Part shown: positions 1 to 5,363 of the stretch, piece by piece
How the letters are laid out: every line of letters begins with the position of its first letter
How positions within the stretch are numbered: position 1 is the stretch's first letter
NCBI GenBank assembly: GCA_003645495.1
Contig: QNFK01000113.1
Span: 1-6,520, forward strand
From: Gammaproteobacteria bacterium
GTDB lineage: Bacteria; Pseudomonadota; Gammaproteobacteria; Steroidobacterales; Woeseiaceae
Length of the DNA stretch: 6,520 bases
Reading direction: 5' to 3'
The notes under the pieces: generated by a model
What the model was told of the DNA's origin: nothing
Database searches by the model: none
The model's input: the letters and a program-made list of their open reading frames with translations, nothing else
Position numbers and translations under genes: made by a program

Positions 1-745
1 CAGCCGCATTGAGTGCCTCTTTGTAGGCGGGCCAGCCTTCGTTGACTCGCGCGTCGAGTTCACCGTAATGAATCAATAACGGCGCGCGTATTTTTTCGAC
101 GTCTTCTGTCCCAGGTTGTCGCCCGTAAAACGGTACGGCCGCGGCAAGTTCAGGCAGGCGAACGGCAAGTTCGTTCGAGACACTACCACCGTAGCAGAAG
201 CCGACGCAGCCAACTTTTCCATTACATTGTTCATGGGCTTGCAAATATCCGACGGCCGCAACAAAGTCTTCAAGCATTTCATTGCGGTCGCGTTTTTGCA
301 TCATGCTGCGGCCATCGTCATCGTTGCCGGGATATCCGCCAAGTGGGGTCAACGCGTCAGGAGCGAAACCGATGAACCCTGCCTTCGCAACTCGCCTGGC
401 GACGTCTTCGATGTATGGATTCAGTCCACGATTTTCGTGGATTACCACAACACCAGGCATTTTTTCCTCAATACCGGTCGGTACGGCCAGGTAACCACGC
501 ATCGTACCTGCGCCCTGCGGGGACGAATATTCCTGGTAGCTGACTGTAATCGACGGATCGTCCGCAGCGACCTGGTTGGCGAGCGCGTAATCCGGGCTAA
601 GTGCATTGAGTATCGCTGCAGCAGACACACCACTGGCCGTTACCGCTGCTGCCCGATCAAGAAACTGCCGTCGACTGATAAATCCGTGGGCGTAACGATC
701 GTATAGATCAAACAATCGTTGATCGTAGGTTGTCTTATTGCTCAT
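1..745 (-). CDS. Tat-exported dienelactone hydrolase family protein (3' end outside window)
   Basis: An alpha/beta-hydrolase of the dienelactone hydrolase (carboxymethylenebutenolidase) family; 248 codons are visible and the frame is still open at base 1. The N-terminus has a twin-arginine motif, SRRQFL at residues 24-29, followed by an Ala-rich hydrophobic stretch (about 32-49) and a plausible cleavage region near ALA 54-56, so it is probably exported folded by the Tat system. The family nucleophile is seen in GFCYGG (Cys184). The conserved HE.rGLN motif (His103-Glu104, Gly107-Asn109) corresponds to the segment carrying the active-site glutamate of classical enzymes. The catalytic Asp is probably Asp231 in HYGELDAR. 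The catalytic His should lie beyond the window edge. The ATG at 745 is preceded by GGAG five bases upstream. The family hydrolyses enol-lactones or esters; the substrate here is unknown, and export argues against a simple role in chlorocatechol breakdown. It is the last minus-strand gene visible, 117 bp after the DUF4097-like gene. Confidence 0.9.
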   Translation of the reverse strand, partial: MSNKTTYDQRLFDLYDRYAHGFISRRQFLDRAAAVTASGVSAAAILNALSPDYALANQVAADDPSITVSYQEYSSPQGAGTMRGYLAVPTGIEEKMPGVVVIHENRGLNPYIEDVARRVAKAGFIGFAPDALTPLGGYPGNDDDGRSMMQKRDRNEMLEDFVAAVGYLQAHEQCNGKVGCVGFCYGGSVSNELAVRLPELAAAVPFYGRQPGTEDVEKIRAPLLIHYGELDARVNEGWPAYKEALNAA

Positions 746-750
746 GAAAT

Positions 751-781
751 CTCCCCCCGGAGAATAATTCGTCTCCGAGGG
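751..781 (-). promoter_or_regulatory. Hairpin overlapping the ribosome binding site of the dienelactone hydrolase gene
   Basis: On the minus strand, bases 781-772 can pair with 763-754 in a 10-bp stem (CCCTCGGAGA with TCTCCGGGGG, one T-G wobble) closed by an 8-base loop (771-764). The 3' arm contains the G-run leading into the Shine-Dalgarno GGAG at 754-751, so the structure would partly hide the ribosome site just before the ATG at 745. The pairing is seen directly; a regulatory effect is inferred. A TATAGT at 787-782 could be a -10 box that starts transcription inside the 5' arm and so removes the hairpin, but no good -35 accompanies it. Confidence 0.4.
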
Positions 782-862
782 ACTATACGCTATCGTGCCA
801 GCCGCTTATTTCACGTGGAGTCGCGATGTCCGCCGACCCGCAGCGAATTTCGACAATACGGG

Positions 863-1576
863 TTAGCCTTCTTTCTCTACCCGACCACCGATATTCGAGA
901 AATTCAGCGAACCGCTACCCTCTTCTTCAATGATCAGGTCCTTCTCGACATCGGAAACGTTAATACTTCCGGAGCCATCGTCGACAGTTACACTACCTGC
1001 GACCTCACGGACTTTAATACTGCCTGAGCCATCGCCGATGAACAGGTCACCGCGAACTCCTTCGACCGAGATCGAACCTGAGCCATCATCAATTTCCACA
1101 TCACCACCGACATTGGTCATCAATATCGATCCGGAACCATCTTCGAGCTCAATATTTCCCGAAACATTTTTCACAACAATCGATCCCGATCCATCATCAA
1201 TGATCAGGCCAAATCGTTCCGGCACAAGCACTTCGAGCTGAACATGTGGGCTGTCGCCAGAACTCACGAAGTACTCATTGAAATAACTCTTCAATACCGC
1301 ATTGTTGCCGTCTTTTTCCAGGCTAAGTACTAAATGCGATTTGATTTCATTCCGTGCTTTATCTTCATCCTTTTCCGGCACATAAATAGTCGCACTAACG
1401 ACGATTTCTTCCGCGCCGGACACACCAACGATTTCCAGGCTACCAGCACCTGCCTCGATCTCGAGTGTATTGATACCATTGGCACCAAGATTAAGATCCC
1501 GCTCTTCTTCGTATTCATTCCAGGCGGCGTTCGCCAGGCTGACTGTAAACATCGCCATAATCAGTATGCTGCGCAT
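863..1576 (-). CDS. Exported DUF4097-like beta-repeat protein with six DGSGSI repeats
   Basis: A 237-residue protein. Residues 1-17 form a Sec signal peptide with a likely cut after Ala-Asn-Ala (15-17). Residues about 18-120 are a beta-rich region with a degenerate repeat (AGAGSLEIVG, 42-51). Residues 121-233 are a regular solenoid: DGSGSI units start at 128, 146, 164 and 182, then at 200, exactly 18 residues apart, and a final EGSGSL starts at 219 after 19 residues. Each coil follows the pattern DGSGSI-x-V-x-x-V-x-G-x-V-x-I, as expected of a parallel beta-helix with a Ser/Gly turn stacked in register. This matches the DUF4097 / putative adhesin beta-repeat type; molecular function is unknown and enzyme activity is unlikely. 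The ATG at 1576 is preceded by GAGGGA (1590-1585) with an 8-base spacer. It probably acts in the periplasm or on the cell surface. It lies 116 bp after the amidohydrolase gene. Confidence 0.85.
   Translation of the reverse strand: MRSILIMAMFTVSLANAAWNEYEEERDLNLGANGINTLEIEAGAGSLEIVGVSGAEEIVVSATIYVPEKDEDKARNEIKSHLVLSLEKDGNNAVLKSYFNEYFVSSGDSPHVQLEVLVPERFGLIIDDGSGSIVVKNVSGNIELEDGSGSILMTNVGGDVEIDDGSGSISVEGVRGDLFIGDGSGSIKVREVAGSVTVDDGSGSINVSDVEKDLIIEEEGSGSLNFSNIGGRVEKEG
869..1198 (-). repeat. 54-bp periodic coding repeat (six units, 18-residue coils)
   Basis: In plus-strand reading the core GA[GAT]CCATC recurs at 972, 1026, 1080, 1134 and 1188, exactly 54 bp apart, with a sixth diverged copy 57 bp to the left (around 915). 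The units encode the DGSGSI coils of the DUF4097-like protein. The serine codons differ among units (TCG, TCC, TCA, AGC, AGT), so the DNA copies have diverged while the protein motif stays fixed. This is an intragenic protein repeat, not a CRISPR array or a recently expanded tandem repeat. Confidence 0.85.
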
Positions 1577-1607
1577 AATGGAAGTCCCTCGGTATTTAAT
1601 TGACCAG

Positions 1608-1652
1608 ATTTTGCCGAACCGTACTCAATTTGGAGTCTGCCGGTGGCAAAAT
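1608..1652. other. Strong intergenic hairpin between amidohydrolase and DUF4097-like genes
   Basis: Bases 1608-1615 (ATTTTGCC) and 1618-1621 (ACCG) pair with the uninterrupted run 1641-1652 (CGGTGGCAAAAT), giving 12 bp with a two-base bulge at 1616-1617. A second stem inside it, 1623-1626 (ACTC) with 1633-1636 (GAGT), closes a six-base loop. On both strands the stem ends in A-rich rather than T-rich sequence, so it is not a standard intrinsic terminator. It lies 31 bases upstream of the DUF4097-like start codon, so it could be a 5'-UTR structure, an mRNA-processing or stability element, or a protein-binding palindrome. Its function is unknown. Confidence 0.5.
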
Positions 1653-1692
1653 AGTTGCAACCCTGCGTGGAAAAGATGAGGCGGGGCGCAGA

Positions 1693-3036
1693 CTAGCGCT
1701 CGTATTGTTCCAGCAAAGCGTCAATATCCGCACGGGAAAGCCATCGACCGTTCAACATGACGCCATGAACCCGGCGTGAATTCGAAATGTCCTGCAATGG
1801 GTTGGCATCGAGAAGCACGAGATCCGCGACCTTACCGGTCGTTACGGAACCGAATTCACTCGCCCGACCGAAGAATTCCGCAGCGTTCACGGTACCTGTC
1901 TCGAGCGCCTCGAATGGCGTCAGCCCTGCCTCTACCAGGAATTCCAGTTCCCGATGAATCGCAAATCCTGGCACGTTGAAAATCTGCGGCGAATCAGAGC
2001 CAAGCAATAGCCCGGCGCCGGCCGCGTGTAACTCAGTGATCAAGCGCTGCCTGATGCGAACTGCCCGCGCCGCTGTTGCAGCGTCGTAGTTGTCATCATC
2101 AAGCAAATCTCGTTTGGCCGCGTGCCATTGCGATACCGTTGCTGCCGGCATGTAAATCATTTCCGGCCAGTCAACCATTTCGTCAAGATCAAGTGCGGCA
2201 GAGGTTGCGTGTTGAAATAATGACTCGGTAGGTACATTCCAGACGCCTGCTGCGGCTGTCGCGGCCACGATATCCGCGATCTTCGTTTCATCCGCCTGAT
2301 CGGCGATGAAAACTCCGAAAAAACCGCCCAGACCGCCCAATGGGTCATCATTCACTGGCAACAATGCCGGCATGTACCCATCGAGATGGTCAACCGTCGC
2401 GATGCCCGCATCCAGCGCACGGCGGATGCCCACATCTTCCGGAACATGACCCGCAAAAGGCATCCCGAGCCGCCTGGCTGTTGCGGCAATGGCCTCGAAT
2501 TCCGGCCACGTCAGTCCCGGGTGAATTTTCAGGAAATCGTAGCCGGCCGCATGCTGCGCCTCAACCATGGCAATGGCCGCCTCAGGGCTGCTTACACTAC
2601 GACCGTTCAGTGAGGGCCCTGAAGTAATGAGCCTGGGGCCCAGCATTTTTCCCGTAGCAATACGCTTTCGCAGTTCGAGATGCGATGGCTGTCCCAACAT
2701 TCCGCGAACCGTGGTAACGCCATTGGCCACATAGAGACTTAGAACTCGCGACAAGCTCTGCGCTGAACCACCTGGCACATGGCCGTGCATCTCGGCAAGC
2801 CCGGGGAGAAGATATCGATCAGTACCATCCACCACAACTGCATCTGCCGGCAGTGATGTACTGTCAACATTGCCGATCGTGGTTATCCTGCCATCCGTCA
2901 CGATAACTGTTCGGGCGTACATGACAGTTTCGGATGTCATTGGAATAACATTGACATTGACGAACGCGGTTGATGCACCGTCCGCAGCAGTCGCATAGAG
3001 AATTGTCAGGGCTACGAGCAGTATTGCCGTTTTCAT
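1693..3036 (-). CDS. Sec-exported metal-dependent amidohydrolase (imidazolonepropionase-like)
   Basis: A 447-residue member of the amidohydrolase superfamily, COG1228 (imidazolonepropionase-like / exported prolidase-like) group. Residues 1-17 form a signal peptide with a likely cut after Ala-Thr-Ala. A small beta-sandwich segment (about 23-78) precedes the TIM barrel, and the C-terminal GKVADLVLLDANPL (401-414) and MLNGRW (427-432) complete the sandwich. The dinuclear metal site is complete: HGH (His84, His86), Lys170 in FLKIH as the probable carboxylated lysine, His197 in AGHVPE, His217 in VDHLDG, and Asp348 in LLGSDSP as catalytic base. It should hydrolyse C-N bonds (cyclic amide, dipeptide or acyl-amino acid); the substrate cannot be read from sequence. 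The ATG at 3036 was chosen over the longer in-frame GTG at 3096 because it starts the signal peptide and has AGG eight bases upstream. It follows the PLP enzyme gene by 79 bp and may be co-transcribed with it. Confidence 0.9.
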   Translation of the reverse strand: MKTAILLVALTILYATAADGASTAFVNVNVIPMTSETVMYARTVIVTDGRITTIGNVDSTSLPADAVVVDGTDRYLLPGLAEMHGHVPGGSAQSLSRVLSLYVANGVTTVRGMLGQPSHLELRKRIATGKMLGPRLITSGPSLNGRSVSSPEAAIAMVEAQHAAGYDFLKIHPGLTWPEFEAIAATARRLGMPFAGHVPEDVGIRRALDAGIATVDHLDGYMPALLPVNDDPLGGLGGFFGVFIADQADETKIADIVAATAAAGVWNVPTESLFQHATSAALDLDEMVDWPEMIYMPAATVSQWHAAKRDLLDDDNYDAATAARAVRIRQRLITELHAAGAGLLLGSDSPQIFNVPGFAIHRELEFLVEAGLTPFEALETGTVNAAEFFGRASEFGSVTTGKVADLVLLDANPLQDISNSRRVHGVMLNGRWLSRADIDALLEQYER

Positions 3037-3061
3037 TTGCCGCACCTGGTAACTGAGTGAG

Positions 3062-3099
3062 AGTGTTTGGAACAATTTTTCGACAACCAGTTCCACGCT
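3062..3099. other. Inverted repeat between dehydratase and amidohydrolase genes
   Basis: AGTG 3062-3065 and TGGAAC 3068-3073 pair with GTTCCA 3090-3095 and CGCT 3096-3099, giving 10 bp with one T-G wobble and a two-base bulge around a 16-base loop. It lies in the 79-bp gap just downstream of the dehydratase stop codon on the minus strand. No T-tract follows directly on that strand, so it is at best a weak terminator or a processing/stability hairpin. Confidence 0.25.
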
Positions 3100-3115
3100 C
3101 TGGTCCTGGGCATAG

Positions 3116-4075
3116 TCAGATAACTTTCTTCAGCGTTTCCCGACTTATGTTGCCACCGCAAACAATAATGACGACGTTCTTGCCCTGGTACTTTTCGGCG
3201 CTTGCCAGAAAACCTGCGATAGCGACCCCGGCAGCGCCTTCCGGCAACATGTGATGCGAGTCTATGAACAGACACATTGCATCAGCAATCTGCTTTTCCG
3301 TAACAACCTGGTATTCATCTACCAGGTCGCGACAAATATCGAATGTAATCGAACCAGCTTCAATGCCGCCCGCAGTGCCGTCAGACAGCGTTGGCTCGCT
3401 GGGAAGATCAAGTATCTCTCCTGCTTTGACCGACTCCGTCATCACTGCTGACGCCAGTGGCTGACATGCAATAACTGAGGTCGCAGGATTGACTGATTTA
3501 AGGAATGAACCCACACCACTGATTAGCCCGCCACCACCAACGGCAATGAACACTGCATCTATAGCGGATAACTGCCTGGCAATTTCAACACCACAAGTAC
3601 CCTGCCCGGCAATAACGTCAAGGTCGTTGTAGGGAGAAAGATAGACCATGTCGTTTTGCTCGGCGTACTCGCGCGCGTGCATCTCAGTGTCCAGTCCGTC
3701 GTTACCGAAGAAACGCACTTCCCCGCCAGCACGTTTTATCGCGTCCACTTTCGTCGGCGATGTTTGCTCCGGGACGAAAATGACGCCGGTAACGCCCAGT
3801 TTGCTCATGGCGTAGGCAATCGCCGCCCCATGATTGCCACTGGATGCCGCAACACCACCCGCCGCGCGCTCCTCCGGTGTAAGCGACAACAGCTTATTGA
3901 AAGCGCCACGCAATTTGAAAGAGCCTGTGTGCTGCAGATTTTCGAGTTTCAGGTAAACATTCGCACCGCTCAGCTCGCTTAGAGCTGGTGAGTAATCCAG
4001 TGGCGTCTCTCTGATATGAGCAGCAATACGGTTGGCGGCGAGCACAGCATTCGCGGGTAACATATTTTTATCCAT
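3116..4075 (-). CDS. PLP-dependent threonine/serine dehydratase-like enzyme
   Basis: A complete 319-residue fold-type II PLP enzyme of the threonine dehydratase / serine racemase group. The PLP Schiff-base lysine is Lys54 in GSFKLRGA. The substrate-carboxylate loop is SSGNHG (78-83). The PLP-phosphate tetraglycine loop is GGGGL (180-184). The motif TAGGIEAGSITFD (234-246) is followed by a catalytic-side Glu279-Gly280, and VCGGNIS (305-311) supplies the residue facing the pyridine nitrogen (Cys306 where many relatives have Ser). No C-terminal ACT domain is present, so it is not the allosteric biosynthetic IlvA type; the length fits catabolic threonine dehydratase, serine racemase or related beta-hydroxy amino acid ammonia-lyases, and the sequence does not decide among them. 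It should be cytoplasmic, since no signal is seen. The ATG at 4075 lacks a good Shine-Dalgarno; an alternative ATG five codons in (4063) is no better. The gene begins 99 bp after the DUF4412-like gene. Confidence 0.88.
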   Translation of the reverse strand: MDKNMLPANAVLAANRIAAHIRETPLDYSPALSELSGANVYLKLENLQHTGSFKLRGAFNKLLSLTPEERAAGGVAASSGNHGAAIAYAMSKLGVTGVIFVPEQTSPTKVDAIKRAGGEVRFFGNDGLDTEMHAREYAEQNDMVYLSPYNDLDVIAGQGTCGVEIARQLSAIDAVFIAVGGGGLISGVGSFLKSVNPATSVIACQPLASAVMTESVKAGEILDLPSEPTLSDGTAGGIEAGSITFDICRDLVDEYQVVTEKQIADAMCLFIDSHHMLPEGAAGVAIAGFLASAEKYQGKNVVIIVCGGNISRETLKKVI

Positions 4076-4107
4076 GGCAATATTTTACCGCGGCCGAAAG
4101 CATACGG

Positions 4108-4137
4108 ATATTAACAATTCGCCTCCCGAGCAGGCAA
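4108..4137 (-). promoter_or_regulatory. Candidate sigma-70 promoter for the dehydratase gene
   Basis: On the minus strand TTGCCT (4137-4132) and TAATAT (4113-4108) are separated by 18 bases, each matching four of six positions of the -35 and -10 consensus. Transcription would begin near 4101, about 25 bases before the ATG at 4075. No terminator is seen for the upstream DUF4412-like gene, so read-through is also possible. Confidence 0.35.
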
Positions 4138-4174
4138 AGAATGATCTGCAGGACTGCTTTCCCTGTCGTAAGGA

Positions 4175-4996
4175 CTAAAACATTTCCTGCTGCGTAAAGC
4201 CGGCCGGTGGCGCGAAATCACCCGGAGCAAGGCTGACACTTTCGTTGGATATCAATCTGGACTCACTGGTTAGTACCCCATCATCGTTGAACGATTTCGA
4301 TGACACCGGGAAGCCATTCAGGTCCTTCATGTGCGCGAACATTTCCTGCTGATGATCGAGCGCAGTCATGCCACCGGCAGCAGTTACTGCATCCTTTATT
4401 CCAGAGAAAAAATCTGCGATCGCCATCATCGCGTCGGTGGATTCGCGGCCGCCATCAATCTCATCCCATGGCGTTACGCACATATCGCGAATTTTTCGCC
4501 CCGCCTGTGATACCTCATAGTTATCACAGTCCAGACCAGCGACTGAACCACTGCCACCGGTTTTGCTGATGGTCGATTTTGGCTGAGATTGCGCTGGTGC
4601 CTGTTGCGGCATTCTGCCTTTCATCATTTGCTCGGCCATCGCCCGCTGCTCGGGTGGCATTGCCGCAAGCGCCTCTTCCATTTTTTGCATGGCATCACTG
4701 ACCTGTACTGCCATCGCGTCCATCTGTTCACGCGTCATGACGAAGTATTTCTTGTCTTCATAGTCAAGTATGACCAGCTCACCCTTGCCGGAATCAAATA
4801 TGAGGCCAGCGTCGCCACCGGTGGAGTCGATATCCAGGCGAGTCATACTCCCCTGTGTCGACAACTTCACTGTGCCGGAAAGTGGCGAGCCCGTTGCATG
4901 TTCAACTGTCTCGAATTCGATTACGGAACCGGCATGCGACAGCGTAGCCAGCAACAAAGCAGGCGCAAGAACTAACGATAATCGGAACAACAACAT
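4175..4996 (-). CDS. Exported DUF4412-like protein with a Met-rich helix
   Basis: A 273-residue secreted protein. Residues 1-22 are a signal peptide ending Ser-His-Ala, with the mature protein beginning GSVIEFET. Residues 23-90 are beta-rich (VKLSTQGSMTRLDID, LVILDYEDKKYFVMT), a lolA-like/DUF4412-type pattern. Residues 87-129 form an amphipathic segment with ten methionines, including MPPEQRAMAEQMMKGRM. A Pro/Gln/Ser linker (130-150) leads to a C-terminal part with two cysteines, Cys157 (GLDCDNY) and Cys173 (RDMCVTPW), which could form a disulfide after export. The layout resembles DUF4412 proteins; no enzymatic motif is visible and the function is unknown. The ATG at 4996 is preferred over an in-frame TTG at 5017 because GGGAG (5010-5006) sits nine bases upstream of it and it begins the signal peptide. 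It is divergent from the riboswitch-led oxidoreductase gene. Confidence 0.8.
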   Translation of the reverse strand: MLLFRLSLVLAPALLLATLSHAGSVIEFETVEHATGSPLSGTVKLSTQGSMTRLDIDSTGGDAGLIFDSGKGELVILDYEDKKYFVMTREQMDAMAVQVSDAMQKMEEALAAMPPEQRAMAEQMMKGRMPQQAPAQSQPKSTISKTGGSGSVAGLDCDNYEVSQAGRKIRDMCVTPWDEIDGGRESTDAMMAIADFFSGIKDAVTAAGGMTALDHQQEMFAHMKDLNGFPVSSKSFNDDGVLTSESRLISNESVSLAPGDFAPPAGFTQQEMF

Positions 4997-5071
4997 GGCA
5001 CTGCACTCCCAGGTCAATCGGTTTTCAAATCACGAAAACAATGTTTCACAAGCATGTAATTTAACATCATC

Positions 5072-5087
5072 TGGAAAAAACTTTGCA
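5072..5087 (+). promoter_or_regulatory. Candidate sigma-54 (-24/-12) promoter upstream of the riboswitch
   Basis: TGG at 5072-5074 and TTTGCA at 5082-5087 place the invariant GG and GC exactly ten bases apart, as in the TGGCAC-N5-TTGCA consensus. The intervening bases are A-rich rather than CACG. Transcription would start near 5098, about 33 bases before the aptamer. It is a motif match only, and it competes with the sigma-70 candidate that follows. Confidence 0.3.
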
Positions 5088-5093
5088 GCAAAA

Positions 5094-5126
5094 TTGACAG
5101 CCTGTTTGCCAGTGTGCAACGATAAT
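5094..5126 (+). promoter_or_regulatory. Candidate sigma-70 promoter elements upstream of the riboswitch
   Basis: A perfect -35 hexamer TTGACA (5094-5099) is followed by GATAAT (5121-5126), which matches five of six positions of the -10 box, but the 21-base spacing is longer than the usual 16-18. With AACGAT (5118-5123) as -10 the spacing is 18 but the hexamer is poor. Use of GATAAT would start RNA near 5133, at the edge of the aptamer. Confidence 0.35.
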
Positions 5127-5130
5127 CCAA

Positions 5131-5217
5131 CGTTTGAAAAAGGCACACCTTCCGAAAGGAGGGGTCGCAAAACTACCGGTCTAAGGGGAAACCTATGACA
5201 GCGGGGTTGCCAAATCG
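5131..5217 (+). ncRNA. Cyclic-di-GMP-I (GEMM-I) riboswitch aptamer
   Basis: The region matches the GEMM-I pattern in order. P1 pairs 5131-5136 (CGTTTG) with 5211-5217 (CAAATCG, one bulged T). The core begins AAGGCACACC (5140-5149). An arm, CCTTCC 5148-5153 with GGAGGG 5158-5163, is capped by a GAAA tetraloop (5154-5157). The conserved TCGCAAA runs 5165-5171. The second arm carries an 11-nt tetraloop receptor, TCTAAG (5180-5185) with TATGA (5194-5198), where the usual C-G pair is replaced by T-A, and is capped by GG-GAAA-CC (5186-5193). The 3' end is GCGGGGTTGCC (5201-5211). Bases matching the known ligand contacts (G20, A47, C92 of the Vibrio Vc2 RNA) would be G5142, A5169 and C5210 or C5211; a G at the first position favours c-di-GMP over cGAMP. 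The aptamer points at the FAD oxidoreductase gene that starts 151 bases downstream. The alignment was made from memory of the consensus. Confidence 0.88.
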
Positions 5218-5275
5218 GTGAGGTCGACTCGTTCGAGCGCTTAGAACCTCACGTTTGCGGCTTTCGCCAGGCAAC
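5206..5275 (+). promoter_or_regulatory. Possible aptamer/anti-aptamer switch segment
   Basis: GTTGCC (5206-5211), part of the aptamer's 3' side, is perfectly complementary to GGCAAC (5270-5275), so the two can pair only if the ligand-bound aptamer opens. The competing ligand-bound fold would leave 5255-5274 free to form its own hairpin (TTGC-GGC with GCC-AG-GCAA around TTTC). Between them 5218-5224 (GTGAGGT) pairs with 5246-5252 (ACCTCAC) in a 7-bp stem. The pairings are seen directly; the switching order is inferred. Confidence 0.45.
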
Positions 5276-5323
5276 TCTGACTGCATTATCGCCCGATGAC
5301 GATTGTTTTTTGGCGTGTGCCTG

Positions 5324-5363
5324 GACTCAAGCATCGAATCTCGTCCCATTCGATTTTGGAGTC
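5324..5363 (+). promoter_or_regulatory. Shine-Dalgarno-sequestering hairpin before the FAD oxidoreductase gene
   Basis: ATCGAAT (5333-5339) pairs perfectly with ATTCGAT (5348-5354) around an 8-base loop, and GACTC (5324-5328) pairs with GAGTC (5359-5363) below a small internal loop. The Shine-Dalgarno GGAG (5358-5361), six bases before the ATG at 5368, lies in the 3' arm, so the fold should reduce ribosome access. As the last structured element after the c-di-GMP aptamer, it is a reasonable translational expression platform. Confidence 0.5.

Noticed and set aside
116..706. 196-residue plus-strand open frame
   Set aside because: It lies opposite the dienelactone hydrolase, whose catalytic motifs and Tat signal are clear; the plus-strand product has no recognisable domain.
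786..800. TGGCACG on the minus strand as a sigma-54 -24 element for the dienelactone hydrolase
   Set aside because: The bases at the -12 position read TA instead of the required GC.
969..1195. Regular 54-bp repeats as a CRISPR array
   Set aside because: The repeat is coding, in frame, lacks unique spacers and encodes a beta-solenoid.
3037..3096. Longer amidohydrolase beginning at a GTG at 3096
   Set aside because: It would put 20 residues before a clear signal peptide; the ATG at 3036 has its own ribosome site.
4121..4135. Terminator hairpin GCCT/AGGC after the DUF4412-like gene
   Set aside because: Only 4 bp and no T-tract on the minus strand.
4997..5017. Longer DUF4412-like protein beginning at a TTG at 5017
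   Set aside because: The Shine-Dalgarno GGGAG (5010-5006) fits the ATG at 4996, which also begins the signal peptide.
4770..5198. 142-residue plus-strand open frame running into the divergent gap
   Set aside because: It is antisense to the DUF4412-like gene and would end inside the riboswitch aptamer; its composition is not protein-like.
5288..5311. Intrinsic terminator with a six-T run in the riboswitch leader
   Set aside because: The stem before the T-run has only 4 bp with an 8-base loop; too weak without folding or transcript-end evidence.
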